Below, piece by piece: positions 10,565 through 21,742 of a DNA stretch of 64,000 nt. Position numbers and translations under genes: made by a program. Every line of letters begins with the position of its first letter. Position 1 is the first letter of the stretch. Source of the stretch: Antilocapra americana (lineage: Eukaryota; Chordata; Mammalia; Artiodactyla; Antilocapridae); the NCBI GenBank assembly GCA_007570785.1, contig ML664175.1, forward strand, positions 8,508,225 to 8,572,224, written 5' to 3'. A model generated the notes under the pieces. The model searched no databases, was not told the origin of the DNA, and was given only the letters and a program-made list of their open reading frames with translations.

Positions 10565-11880
10565 AAATCAATTCCATTTACAAAAATATAAAAAAAATAT
10601 TCAGAAATAACCAAAATAAGAAGTTTAAAAACTTGTACATAGAACATGACAAAACATTCAGTAAAAAATTAAAGACACAAATAAATGGAAAGACATCCAG
10701 TATTCATGGATCAGAAGACTTAATGTTAAGATATACTTACTACTCAAAGCACTCTACAAATTCAATGTAATCCCTGTCAAAATCCCAACCACAGCTATTA
10801 TATAAGTTTAAACAATTAAGTTAATGTGAAATCTCAAGGGACTCTGAATAGTGACAACAATGTTCAAAAAGAACAAAACTGGAGTCTCACACTTCCTGAT
10901 TTCAAAATATATTACAAAGCTACAATAACCAAAACAGTGTAACAGTGGCATAAAGACAGAAAACTGGACCAATAGAAAAGAAAAGAAAGCCCAAAATAAA
11001 CTCTTGTATATGGTCAAATGATCTTCAACAAGGAAGCCAAGACCATCCATAGGGAAAGGATGGACTTCTCAACAAATACAGTTGGAAAAACCAGATATCT
11101 ACATATGAAAAAGATGAGACTGGAACCATATCTTATACCATACATCACAATTAATTCAAATAGGTTAAAGATCTATACTGTAGGACCTAAAACTCTAAAA
11201 AATTCTATAATAAAACATGGCAACAGTTTCATGACATTGGATGTAGCAATAATTTCTTGTATGTGACATCAAGCATCAAAAGCAAAAAACAGATAAATGG
11301 GACATCAAACTGAAAAACAGTGTACCAAAGGACAAAATCAACAGAGTGAAAAGGAAGCATAGGAAATGGGAAAAAATATTTACAAATCATATACCTGATA
11401 AGGAAGTAATATCCAGAAGACATAGAGAATTCATATAACTCAACAACAAAATTCAAATAATCCTATATAAAAATAGGCAATGGACTTGAATAGATATTCC
11501 TTCAAAAATGGAATACAATTAGCCAACAAACATATGAAAACATGCCCCAACATTACAAATCACTAATGATATGCAAGTCAAAACTCCAATCAGATACTAC
11601 CTCACACCTGTCAGAATGGCTATTATAAAAAAATAAAATCACAAATGGTGGTAAAGATGTGGAAAAATTGGAATCTTTGTGTACTACTGATGGAATTACA
11701 AAATGGGGCAACCAGTATTGAAATCAACATTAAACTTCAGCAAAAAATTAAAAATAGAATGACTGTATGATCTAGCAATCATATTTCTTGATGTATATCT
11801 AAGAGAATTGAAAGTAGAGTCTCCAATTGATATGAGCACACCCATATTCATAGCAACAATATTCTGAGATAGAAGAATTT
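10565..11880 (+). mobile_element. L1M 3' portion, sense
   Basis: Sense L1: ORF2 C-terminal region followed by a 3' end. Words such as 'caattaagttaatgtgaaat', 'ttacaaagctacaataacca' and 'atgatctagcaatcat' match the L1 ORF2/3' region. It is 5'-truncated near 10565 and full of stops. It belongs to an old subfamily by its divergence. Confidence 0.8.
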
Positions 11881-13112
11881 AATGAACACGTGTATATGCA
11901 TATGTGAGACACCTCTTGGGGGTAGATCACAGAAATATCTGTGGGAACACTTCAAGGGACTGAGTTAATCCAGGGAAGACTTCAAAGATGAGAATTAACA
12001 TAAATGCATATTTGTGTAATTATAATTATGTTAGATACTGCATAATATATTATATGCATGTATAATACAAACATAAAGATGAGCCCTTTTGTCATTACAT
12101 GATAAGATCAGGAGACATTTATTGGCATCAATGGTAGTCTTCACCCAAAAGGATGAAAAGAGCTTTCTTTTCTACATTTACAAATAACTCCAGATATCTG
12201 GCCAGCTCTAAACATCACAAAATGTATCCCCAAATATTTATATTACCTTGTGCATTACAGCTCCATGTGATCATTTTATACATATATGTCATAACTTCTC
12301 AACACTCAGGGAACAACTCATGGTTTCAGAACAGACACTTAAATTATTCCTGATTGTAATTAATAATGTGATGGACTCAGAGGAGACAATAATTCATGCA
12401 CAAGATCTGATCTAGTGCCTTGGGGATTCTTTGGCACTAGAAGATCTATTCTATATCAATCCATCACAGCTTAAGAATAATATGTCATGGGATTGTTAGC
12501 AAAAGCTAAATAATTCAAAAATACAAGTCTCTTGGGATGTAAAGGAAAAATTAAGTTGAACTTTAAAGCAAGCCATAATATTGGCTTTTGGATCTGTCAA
12601 GGTTTATGACAAATCCATTTACACCTTACCAATCAATCCAGTAGTTTTTAAGTCCTCGGCATAGGGGTTGTTTAAAGCCAACTCCTTATCAGAATGGATA
12701 AGATTTTCCTTTATGAAGAAGAGAGAATAGAAAAAAATAGGATCAAGGGCATTAATCGTGCCTTAGGGAATGCAGAGATGGAGGTAGAGGAAGGGGACAG
12801 CATGGTGGCATTCTAGCTGATGAAGTGCACAATGTTTCTCATGATGGAAGAAAATTCTGCATTCATTTGCCTAGTTTCTGAGGGCTAAGCAATCATCATA
12901 TTGTAGCTCCAGTCCCTAAGGAGGACCCAGGAGTGGAGTCCCAAGATATTTATGGTCAAAAATTAATGAAGCGTGAGAAAAAAAAAAATCTTTGCCCAAG
13001 GCAGGAACCAAGTTGGGTCAGGGAAGATAAACACAAGGAAAAGTTGGCTGAGGGAGAACAACAAAACTTAGCCTGAATTAAGCCACAGTGAAAGGTCAAA
13101 TGAGAAGTAAAG
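11881..13112. other. unassigned sequence
   Basis: About 1.2 kb of AT-rich DNA without recognisable repeat, RNA gene or coding signal. Confidence 0.4.
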
Positions 13113-13123
13113 ATGACCCTTTG

Positions 13124-13246
13124 GGGACTTTCCTGATGGTCTAGTGGTTAAGACTCTCTTCTTCTAATGCAGAAGGTGCAGGCTTGATCTCTGGTCAGGA
13201 AACTAAGATCCCACATGCTGTGTGGAACATTCCCCCCCAAAAAAGA
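13124..13246 (+). mobile_element. CHR-type tRNA SINE
   Basis: Starts 'ggggactttcctgatggtc', has the tRNA-like 'agtggttaagactct' and 'cttgatctctggtcagga' blocks, and ends in a C- and A-rich tail. Near-identical flanks 'atgaccctttg' (13113-13123) and 'atgacactttg' (13247-13257) are the target duplication. Confidence 0.9.
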
Positions 13247-13389
13247 ATGACACTTTGAACAAAATTACAGACTGACTAGGGTCCTGACTTTACCAAAACC
13301 AAACACTATGTGGAAGGATTCAGTGATGCTCCACACTTTGGGGCTGACTAGCCCTTTGAGTGAACAGAGTTCCAAGAATTTCACTGTAC

Positions 13390-13645
13390 ACCATACACAG
13401 TGGTTAAGAGCACCAGCTATAGCATCATATAGACTTCTTGTCCCACCCTGGATCTGTTACTTACACTCCTGTGACTTTGGAATAATAACCTATTCTTTCC
13501 AAGACTTGGGTTTCTGATCTACAAAAGAGAGATGATGAGAGTATACATGTCATAGAATAGTAGTAAGAATTTAATGAGATAATGTATGGGAAGCACTCAG
13601 TATAGTTCCTAGCACATTAGCAAATGCTCAGTAAAGCTATAAAAT
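13390..13645 (+). repeat. MIR SINE, nearly complete
   Basis: Sense MIR with tRNA head ('cagtggttaagagcacc'), core ('cttacactcctgtgactttg') and tail ('tagttcctagcacattagca'). One of the best preserved MIRs in the window. Confidence 0.8.
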
Positions 13646-14084
13646 AGCCTAAGCCTCACCAATTACATTTCCCCATACCAAGGGCCCAAATTCTCTGAAG
13701 TCAATTTGGGAGAAGCTATTTCTGTAATGTGTAGAGTCATAACTTTTATTTCCCAGTACTTGTGAAGTGGCACACAAATCCAGTGAATCCTAGGTTGGGG
13801 AAGACAACCTATTTTGTCTGGGCATCCTCTATAATAAACAGGAACTACCTATCTTTCATTCTGGAAGGCTAGTGCTCTACAGTGGAAAATGCTGTCATAA
13901 ACAGGGCCACCTAATAAGCTATAAATTTCCACAGCAACATTATTACTACTTCCATAAAGCATAGGGGCCAAAATGAAAATCAGACCTGTCATGGCAAGTC
14001 ATGAGTTCTTAGAAGTAAGAAGGTACTTTGGGACCCTGGACTTACATTTGGATAACAAAGTTGCTTATATACCAGTTCATGAAA
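13646..14084. other. unassigned sequence
   Basis: No repeat or gene recognised. Confidence 0.4.
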
Positions 14085-14235
14085 GTATATAAGGATGAAT
14101 AATCCCATTCAACAGAGGGAGAAACAGAGGCTTAATGAGATGACATGGTCTGCCCAAAGACACACAGTGTAGGTAGGTATTTGTAATGCTTTCTAGAGAC
14201 CCAGCATACTTTTAACACCTTGCTATCTCTGGAAA
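14085..14235 (-). repeat. MIR SINE fragment
   Basis: Reverse-strand MIR core: 'cagagggagaaacagaggc', 'tgcccaaagacacacagtg'. The tRNA head is missing or too diverged to see. Confidence 0.6.
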
Positions 14236-14284
14236 ACCTTCCAAATCACATCTTATATCAAAGTAAAACCTAGACAATGATGTA

Positions 14285-14405
14285 CAATGTTCCATAGTAC
14301 AGATATATACTTTATCCATAGTCTAGATGATGGGAATTCGGGTTGTCTCCAGTTTTTGTTGTTATGAATTGTCCTTCATTAAACATTTCTAGACATATCA
14401 TTTCA
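14285..14405 (-). repeat. L1M 3' fragment
   Basis: The order 'tccatagtacagatatatac', 'tttatccatagtc', 'gggttgtctccagtttttg' and 'cattaaacatt' is that of an antisense L1 3' UTR. It is short and diverged. Confidence 0.55.
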
Positions 14406-16873
14406 AGAAAAAAAAAAAAGGTAAAACATAAAGAAATCTTTTCCCCAACCTCCTTAAAAGATAACACGTGGACATGTGCTCTCGACTTCACATGACATGA
14501 AGACTCAGAAGTAAGCAACTAAATAGAGGAGGAACTCATGTTTCAATTCTGTGGGTGACAGAAAAGGTATCTAGATTTGGGGGTTGGGAACAACCAGAAG
14601 GCCAAGTTTCTGGGCAAAGTACCACTGTGTTACTGAGGTGAGGGAACTTAACCTCAGGCCTGTTCTCCAATCAGGTCAATGACACTATGAGCTTCCCAAT
14701 AACCTTTTAACAAAGCATTATTTTGCTTAGTCAGCCATAGTCAGCTTCTGGTGCATGCTTCTAAGAACCTTGATGGAGTGAGTCAGCAGTTAAACCTATA
14801 AAGGTCATACTACTTTCAACATAGGATGTTTCTTCTAAAAGCTTATTTGTATATGATCTCAATGATAATTCTTAGTTCACCAGAACAGACCATTCACCAA
14901 CAGTTCCAAATAAAACAAGAATTTATTATAATTCACTTCATGTTGGAAAGGCTATCCTATGGCTGTGAGTGAACTGTGTCAAAGAAGACAGCCAGTTTTG
15001 TCCAAAGCTCTGTCAACTTACCAATGAGAAAAATAAGTCAAAACAGGTTAATTTGGCCCACTGTGTATGACCAATATCTTCTCCTAATTAAATGCATTGT
15101 TCTCTTTTTCAACCAACTGTGGCACTAAGACATAGCTTTAAAAATTATTTCCTCACTATAAATGCAATATCCTCAGTATGTTAAACAATATATAGTTATG
15201 GGCAATAAACTTCTCTCCAAGAAAGGGAAATTGAACAGACATCTTCCTTTTGTCAACACCATATTCGATCACTGGGCAAAATAAATAGCATGTCAGCAAC
15301 ACCATTTGAAAACACTGTAACTTAACTCTAGCCACTCTGCTCCTATCTCCCTAAATTCTCCAACAATTTTCCCTAAAGAAAAAAGAGAGAGAGAAAGAAA
15401 ACATCACCTAAATAGTTCTTAAGACTATTTGGAAATTTTATAACATGACACCATCATCACATCATAGGAAATCCAGAACACTTTGTCTAGAAGCCCCACC
15501 ACTAGAGAATCCCTTCACTCTTAGTGGGTCTACTTCCTCAATTTAACATTATCTAGGTGTCATCTTGCTTGTTTTGCTTCCCTGACCAGAGCCTCCTGAA
15601 AGACTTACCACCACCCAACTTGTCCCAGGCTTTTCACAAACCCCATTTTCTGCATACACCAATACCACTCTCAGCATCATCTTCTCCCTTACCAAAGTGG
15701 ATTTAAAGCTTTCCCAGAATTGAAGAGTCTTAATCCTTCTTTAAATACTGTCTAAAATTAAATACTCACATGGGACAAAGTACTGCTTGGTCTTCAAACT
15801 ACACACTGTTGCCACTCATACTACTATTGAGAATTATTAAGTAACCAAAGAAAACTGATATACCTGGGCCCTAGACTCAACACCACTCTGAATGGATGGT
15901 GACTAGGGAAAGTCTCTTTACTTTCCTGGACTTTGTTTGCTCAGTTGTGAAAAAATAATGTTAAACTAAGCTCTAAATTTTTGTTTGTATAGTACATTTA
16001 TTTACTGCAAAACTACCCATTTTATTTATGTTTATATTAATCTAAGATAAGTGGTTAAATTCATCTCAGAGAAAGTATAAGTACTAATTCTTCAAATTCA
16101 CAGGTCAAGCGGTTGAAGGTGATCTAAATTTCTAGGAGTTTGTCCCATGATCCTATAGCATGAAGAAGCAAGAACTGAGGAATTTCTGGATCCCAAAGTA
16201 GAACCAAAGATGCCAGACTTTCTGATTTTTGACAATGCCTGAGCCACAAACAGGCATAACCTCTCAGGCATAACAGAGTTCTGTCCTGAGCTTTCCAAAG
16301 GTATAACAGACTATTTACAACTCTTTCAAGTAAAATTTCAGAGTCGTTACAATTGGCCTCTCTTGTGAATACATCTGGGATTGTAGACAGCACAGGAAAT
16401 AATGACATTCGCTCCTCACATTGATCCAGCTGCTGGAGCAGGAAGAATCAATACATATTACTGCAATGATTTGCTGAATTTTCCATTTGAAGAAATCAGC
16501 TTCTATTTAGGCTAAGGAACAAAATTTCTATGGCTCCTCAGAAGAAGTCTGAGAGCTAGGAAGAATATTTAAGTCACAAAGGAAGTCAACATTGGGGAAA
16601 TTAGATGGAAAAAAGAAAAGTCTTAAAAGTAGGGCAACCAAGTTATTTGAAAGGTTCAGAGGCCTATTCTTTCTGCCATGGCAGATGCCCAAGTGGTGAT
16701 GACCTCTATGCAGAACAACACTGCAGCTTAATACAGGCTCTCTGACGGGAGCAGCTTCTTCTCCCAAACTGTCACCAACTGAGAATATAAATATTGTTTT
16801 TTTTTTCACTTGAAAAAATTTTAATCAAAAAAATTAAAATAAAAATGATAATAACAGTTACTTCTTTTACCAT
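14406..16873. other. unassigned 2.5-kb stretch
   Basis: The longest stretch in the window without a confident repeat call. Overlapping minus-strand frames at 16124-16408 and 16528-16809 (93-94 codons) show no signal peptide, domain or known family. There is a short GA-rich run near 15385. I cannot say whether it is unique DNA or an old repeat I do not recognise. Confidence 0.4.
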
Positions 16874-16884
16874 ACTACATGGGA

Positions 16885-17308
16885 TGTTGTTGTTGTTCAG
16901 TTGGTAAGTCACATCCGACTCTGTGACCCCACAGACTGCAACACGCCAGGCTTCCCTGTCCGTCACTATCTCCTGGAGTTTGCTCAAACTCATGTCCATT
17001 GAGTCAGTGATGCTGTCTAATCATCTCATCCTCTGCTGCTCTCTTCTCCTTCTGCCTTCAACTTTTCCTAGCATCAGCGTCTTTTCCAATGAGTCAGCTC
17101 TTCGCATCAGGTGGCCAAAGTATTGGAACTTCAGCTTCAGCATCAGTCCTTCCAATGAATATTCAGGGTTGACTTCCTTTAGGATTGACTAGTTTGATCT
17201 CCTTGCTGTCCAGGGGACTCTCAAGGGTCTTCTTCAGCACCACAATTTGGAAGTATCATTTTTCAGTGCTCAGCCTTCTTTGTGGTCCAACTCTCACATC
17301 TATACATG
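16885..17308 (-). mobile_element. BovB LINE 3' end
   Basis: About 424 bases of BovB 3' sequence on the minus strand, ending in a run of 'gttgttgttgttcag' (the 3' tail read backwards). The flank 'actacatggg' recurs at 16874-16883 and 17309-17318 and is the target duplication. The remnant encodes the last part of the reverse transcriptase frame with breaks. Confidence 0.9.
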
Positions 17309-17496
17309 ACTACATGGGGATACACCAGCATAATTTCCTCAAAACTGTAGAAGACAGGAAGAATAAAAGAAAAGCAGGCCCTGGCAAGGGCCACAAAAGA
17401 AATTTATAATTATTGATAAGCTGGATGCTATAAGGCATGGACTCTTGGAACAAGTCCAGAGGGAACAGTTCATAATCTTGAAAACAAGGTATGATC

Positions 17497-17520
17497 CTGG
17501 GGTCGGAAAACCGACCCCAG
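17497..17520. repeat. perfect 10-bp hairpin in LTR U3
   Basis: Arms 'ctggggtcgg' and 'ccgaccccag' are separated by AAAA. The stem is perfect and GC-rich within AT-rich DNA. Confidence 0.9.
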
Positions 17521-17730
17521 ACTGTTTCTCAGCTGGTTCTCAGAGTTACATGTTTTACGTATCTGGTGGAAAATCTATAGATAAGAATATTAGTCTTAGT
17601 TACTGATTTGTTATTGATTACTGTTTCCTCATTACTCAATGGTTAATGATCATTTTGTTCTTTGGCCCTGAAGGCCACATGAGTTGTAATTTAACTCCCT
17701 GCATATTCTTTCATTCACAGCTGAAAGTAT

Positions 17731-17736
17731 AATAAA
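17731..17736 (+). terminator. LTR polyadenylation signal
   Basis: AATAAA inside the solo LTR, followed by 'gctgccttgg'. It lies about 150 bases before the LTR end, which fits an R/U5 layout. Confidence 0.6.
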
Positions 17737-17890
17737 GCTGCCTTGGATTCAGTTTTGGCACCTTCACCTTGGAGCAGTGTTGGTCCCCTGATCCTCGCTT
17801 CTCTCTGAATTCTCGTGTCTTGTTTCTCATTTTCTCTCGCCGTATTGCGCTTTCAGAAACCCTGCTTGTCAAGCCGGTCTCGACAAAAAC

Positions 17891-18530
17891 AAAACCATTA
17901 AATGAGAAATACAGTCCTGTTTGAAAGTGTCTTCTACTTTAAGTCTTGGGACATAAATACTTCTAGGCAAGAGAAAACAAAGACCATAGCTGCTTTCATA
18001 TATTGAGAAAGTAAATATAAATACATTTACACTCAAAATAGAATTTGTGGTCTCAGGAAATCATCCTGCCTCTCAAGATCTGGGAAACTTCCCTAAATAG
18101 ATAAGCATCACTCTTAGATCAGCTGTTACTTCCAGAACTTTATTCTTCCATGCTATAAAAAAGTCTCTCAGATCATCACTTTCTTCCCTATTGAATGTCA
18201 CTGGGTTTCCCTCTACCCTCCTGATCATGGTCTCACCTTCACTGAGAATTTTGACAACTGATTACAGTTTTCCTCTCCTCTCCTAACACTACCACCATTC
18301 TGGTAGATTCCCAAATTGATATGGACAATCTATACAGGTTGAGGTCAATAGCTCCTTGGTTTCCTCAGTATTAGTGACCTTCGCCTCATCTCTACAATAC
18401 CAATACCAAACTTTACTGGTTGGCATGCAGACTTGTTTCACCTCAGGTTAGACTCCATTATTCCATTTGCTGACCAAAACTTCAGCTTAACTACAGATCA
18501 CTTACCATATGATTCCCCACCTGCTTTTCT
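17891..18530. other. unassigned sequence
   Basis: No repeat or gene recognised. Composition is ordinary. Confidence 0.4.
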
Positions 18531-18534
18531 TTTC

Positions 18535-18663
18535 GTTTTTTTCTTTACAATTCAGCCACACCACTCAACATGTGGGATCTTAGTTCCCTGACCAGGGATC
18601 GAACCTGCAGCCCCTGCATTGGAAGCACAGACTCTTGACCACTGGACCACCAGGAAAGTTCCC
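18535..18663 (-). mobile_element. CHR-type tRNA SINE
   Basis: Reverse-strand CHR SINE: T-rich tail on the left, 'cccctgcattggaagcacag', 'tcttgaccactggaccacc', and head 'aggaaagttccc' on the right. Confidence 0.85.
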
Positions 18664-18931
18664 TTTCCACCTCTTTTTTTTATAACTGTACTGCTGTGTC
18701 TAGTATCTTGAGCCCTTTAATTTTTCCCAGCTAACTATCAACTCCTAGATCCACAGCATATCCTACTAGATCCTTACAGACGTGATCAACTCTGAGAGTC
18801 ACACAGTTAGCATCCGTATTGCTGTGATTTCCCACCTCACTTCACTAGAGATCAATCCATTCATCTGCTTTTACTGTCAAGTATTCAGGAGCTTGATAAT
18901 GAAACGCAAAATTAAGACGTTAGCTTTGTAA

Positions 18932-19159
18932 CCAGGGCTTCCTGGGTGGCGCTAGTGGTAAAGAACCTGCCTGACAATGGAGGAGACAAAAGAGATGCGG
19001 GTTCAATTCCTAGGTTGGGAAGATCCCCTGAAGAAGGAAATGGCAACCCACTTCAGTATTCTTGCCTGAAGAATCCCATAGACAGAGGAGGCTGGTAGGC
19101 TATAGTCCATAGGGTCACAAAGGTTTGGACACAACTGAAGCAACCTAGCATGCACACAC
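18932..19159 (+). mobile_element. Bov-tA SINE with 10-bp target duplication
   Basis: Head 'gggcttcctgggtggcgc' (18935), body 'ccacttcagtattcttgcct', tail 'ttggacacaactgaagcaac'. The flank 'agctttgtaa' occurs at 18922-18931 and 19160-19169. Confidence 0.92.
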
Positions 19160-19204
19160 AGCTTTGTAATTACTAAAACATTAAATAAACCACTAAATTT
19201 TGAG

Positions 19205-19385
19205 ACACTAGATCTTAGAAATAATCTAGTTCAAGTCTGCCTCAATTTACATATGAGGGAACAGAAACTCAAGGCAGTGAAACAGCTGACAAAGGTCTCA
19301 GAGCACATTAAGCAGCAAGGCTGGGATGAAATCCCAGGGTTCCTGGCCACCTGACTCCAAGCTTAAAACTGTTTGCTTTATGCCA
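19205..19385 (-). repeat. MIR SINE
   Basis: Reverse-strand MIR: 'catatgagggaacagaaac', 'caaggtagt'-like degraded block, 'gctgggatgaaatccc', 'cctgactccaagc'. Well recognisable core. Confidence 0.7.
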
Positions 19386-19706
19386 CATCACCTCCCCTGG
19401 CTAGTCACTCACTGACAACTGCAGACAGGAGTTTGAATAAAGGGCTTGTTATTCTCTGAGATTGGACAATTATACCATATAGGCATCCTTTAAGACATTA
19501 GAATACATTCTCTATGTTTTTTTTCATTCTGTTCTATCAATCACTCCCTTGTCCATCTGGGAAAAATAACTTTCAAATACCAACAACACAGTGATTATAA
19601 ACAATCTATAATAATCAATAAAACTAAAAATAAGCACTGAATTATAATACTAATTCCCTATGTCAAGAGTTCTCAATCCCAATAGACATCAGCGTCAGCA
19701 GGGAAG
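19386..19706. other. unassigned sequence
   Basis: No repeat or gene recognised. Confidence 0.4.
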
Positions 19707-19708
19707 TT

Positions 19709-19862
19709 TTTTTTTTTTCCTTGGCTGCACTGGGGCTTCTCTAGTTGCCTTGAGCAGGTTTAGTTGACCTCAACACATGAGATCTTGGTTCTTCAACTAG
19801 AGATTGAACTGTCCCCTGCATTGGAAGGTGGATTCTCAACCGCTGGACCACAGAGAAGTCCT
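19709..19862 (-). mobile_element. CHR-2-like SINE, shortened
   Basis: Reverse-strand SINE with T-rich tail (19708-19719), 'ggcttctctagttgcc', then the tRNA-like head 'ccgctggaccacagagaagt'. Much of the long CHR-2 body seen at 34037-34344 is missing, so there is an internal deletion. Confidence 0.75.
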
Positions 19863-20010
19863 GAGGTTTTGTTTTTTTTAAAAAATAGAGATACAGGATT
19901 CTTGTATTGCCATCCAACATAAACAATGGGACACATACATGTGCAAATTCCAATCTTAAAAATATCTCTAGCAGCACAATATTTCCATTATTTAAGTAGT
20001 ATATTATATA

Positions 20011-20347
20011 CAGTAATCCCTTGGTATTGGCAGGGTGTTGGTTCTAGGACCCCCTGTAGATATTAAAATCCATAAATACTTAAATTCCTTATATAAAATG
20101 GCATGGTATTTGCATATAACCTACACACATCCTCCCATATACTGCATCACCTTCAAGACTACTTATAATACCTAATAAAATGTAAATGTTATGTAAATTG
20201 TTTTCAATACAATGTAAATGTTATGTAAATAGCTGCCAGCCCAAGGCAAATTCAAGTTTTCTTTTGGAATTTTTTGGAAAATTTTTCCATATGTTCTTCA
20301 TTTTTGAAACTACAGATGCAAAAGCTGTGAATACAAAGAATCAACTG
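20011..20347. mobile_element. Tigger/MER2-like DNA transposon remnant
   Basis: A 337-bp non-coding element starts 'cagtaatcccttggtatt' and ends 'aatacaaagaatcaactg'. The ends are inverted repeats of one another with several mismatches, and a TA target duplication flanks them (20009-20010 and 20348-20349). The inner words 'taggaccccctgtagatatt' and 'atggcatggtatttgcat' fit the MER2 group of Tigger elements. No transposase is present. Confidence 0.8.
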
Positions 20348-20516
20348 TATATATTAAAGTTATTCGGAAAATTTTAAGAAAAAGTGAGATAAAAAATGCT
20401 GAGACATTTCTCTCTCCAAGCTAAACATCAGGAGTTTTGGTAGTGAGGCCAAGTTATCAGGACATTTTAAAAATTTCCCAGGCAATACCAACACCCATCT
20501 TGGTTGAGAATCAATC

Positions 20517-20606
20517 ATCTATGGCCATACTACCCTGAACACACCCAATCTCTTCTGATCTCAGAAGCTAAGCAGGGTCGGGGCTGGTTAGTACTTGGAT
20601 GGGAGA
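20517..20606 (+). pseudogene. 5S ribosomal RNA pseudogene, 3'-truncated
   Basis: The sequence follows 5S rRNA from its first bases ('tctatggccatac') through 'agaagctaagcagggtcg' and 'gttagtacttggatggga', then breaks off; about 90 of roughly 120 bases remain. The internal promoter region of the pol III gene is largely kept, with a few C-to-T changes (for example in 'acacacccaatctcttctg'). The missing 3' end means no 5S RNA can form. It is an isolated copy and not part of an rDNA array. Confidence 0.9.
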
Positions 20607-20674
20607 ATCTTTATCTCATGGAGCAGCATTCTTTAAGAATGAAGTGGGTTGGGTCTTTTCCAATCCTATTTCTT

Positions 20675-20794
20675 TTTTTTTTTTTTTAATTTTTTATTGT
20701 TTTTGCCATACGTTGTCATAATATCACCATGGGTTTACATATACTTCCCCTCCGGGACCCCCCTCCCCCCTCCTCCCCCCCCACCCCCCCCGGA
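20675..20794 (-). mobile_element. very short L1 3' insertion
   Basis: A 13-bp duplication 'aatcctatttctt' (20662-20674 and 20795-20807) brackets a T-run, a short L1 3' tail (minus strand, including the reverse of 'tatggcaaaaacaat') and a C-rich tract. The poly(A) reads as T's on the left. About 120 bases were inserted, cut off inside the G-rich tract (minus strand). Confidence 0.85.
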
Positions 20795-20807
20795 AATCCT
20801 ATTTCTT

Positions 20808-21110
20808 AAAGCAACACAAATTTCTTGGCAGCTGCTGCACCTGAGCTGAAAATTCCTGAACTGGGCTTATATAGAAATCAATCCAGGTCCAAAGCTCATA
20901 TTCACTGTTACTCAGGTGGATAATTTAGTCATACAAAAAGCTTTTTAAGAACACTGTAATGTCATTAAATGTAATGTTAGTGGCCTCATACAATATCCTT
21001 CTATGGTTTCTTTTTATTCATTTTTGTGTAACTTTATCTGTATGACCTGTATGATTATGTGAAAACTACCCTGAGATATTATTTTCTCACCTTAAAAATT
21101 AAAAAAAGAA
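20808..21110. other. unassigned sequence
   Basis: No repeat or gene recognised. Confidence 0.4.
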
Positions 21111-21639
21111 ACTTGAATTACTCTTAGTCTGAGGATCTGCAGTCACTCCCAGTGATACCGAACAGGACACTGTGGAGCTCCTGGGTACAAAGACCTTTAC
21201 CCCCTGTTTCTTGACTATAGACTTCATTCGACCTTCATGACCTTCCCTGAATTCCAATGGTCAGGGTCAAACAAATGCTAATTAGGGAAGGAAGAGGATG
21301 CAAAAACAGAAGGAGCAGTCAAAAAGAAACACTAGTGCAGCCTTGGGGCAGAGCCCTGGTTTCCCAATGGGATATACAGAACAATATCTTAGAGCTGTTT
21401 TACAGATACTGAAACCCCCACCAGGGAGGAGAAATATCCAAAAGCACATAAACCCAAGACCAGCTCTGTTGGAACCAGAAGGTTGATGAGGCTGATACCC
21501 ACTTACCTCACCACCAACCAATCAGAAGAATGTCCATGAGCTGATTACACTCTTTTCAAACAATTACTATAAAGCTTCTTACTACCCTCTCCAGTTGAGG
21601 CACACAATTTGGAGCCTGCTGTGGTCCCTTTTGACTGAC
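21111..21639 (+). repeat. possible LTR remnant
   Basis: The right part has an LTR-like order: a CCAAT-type box ('ccaaccaatcagaag', 21515-21529), a TATA-like 'actataaagc' (21568-21577) and then a short C- and T-rich stretch. I cannot place the left edge or find a duplication, so this stays a suggestion. Confidence 0.3.
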
Positions 21640-21742
21640 AAAGTAATATTTCTTATTGCCAAATTACACTTAAATTGAAACTCATTATTCAAACTCCTTA
21701 TTGACAAATTCAGACATAAATTGAAGAAAAACCACTAGACCA
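21640..21742 (+). mobile_element. BovB internal fragment (endonuclease-RT linker)
   Basis: The sense words 'ttcttattgccaaatta', 'aaattcagacataaattg' and 'accactagaccattcag' match the BovB copy at 57525-57590. Part of the segment is doubled: 'cttattg.caaatt' blocks occur at about 21649-21665 and 21699-21715. It abuts an antisense BovB 3' end. Confidence 0.75.

Larger units (their letters stand above)
17346..17885 (+). mobile_element. solo LTR of a class II endogenous retrovirus
   Basis: A 540-bp unit that starts 'tgtagaagac' and ends 'ggtctcgaca', so it has the TG...CA ends of an LTR. A 5-bp duplication 'aaaac' flanks it (17341-17345 and 17886-17890). A polyadenylation signal 'aataaa' lies at 17731-17736, followed by a T- and C-rich U5-like part. 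No internal viral genes are present, so recombination between two LTRs has probably removed them. The edges and signals suggest a betaretrovirus-like family; the name was not checked. Confidence 0.75.

Noticed and set aside
10808..11456. Minus frames of 75-80 codons with hydrophobic residues
   Set aside because: They are antisense readings of an L1 ORF2/3' region on the + strand.
20661..20849. Proline-rich + frame over the C-run
   Set aside because: The C-run belongs to a short antisense L1 insertion. Proline runs are a by-product.
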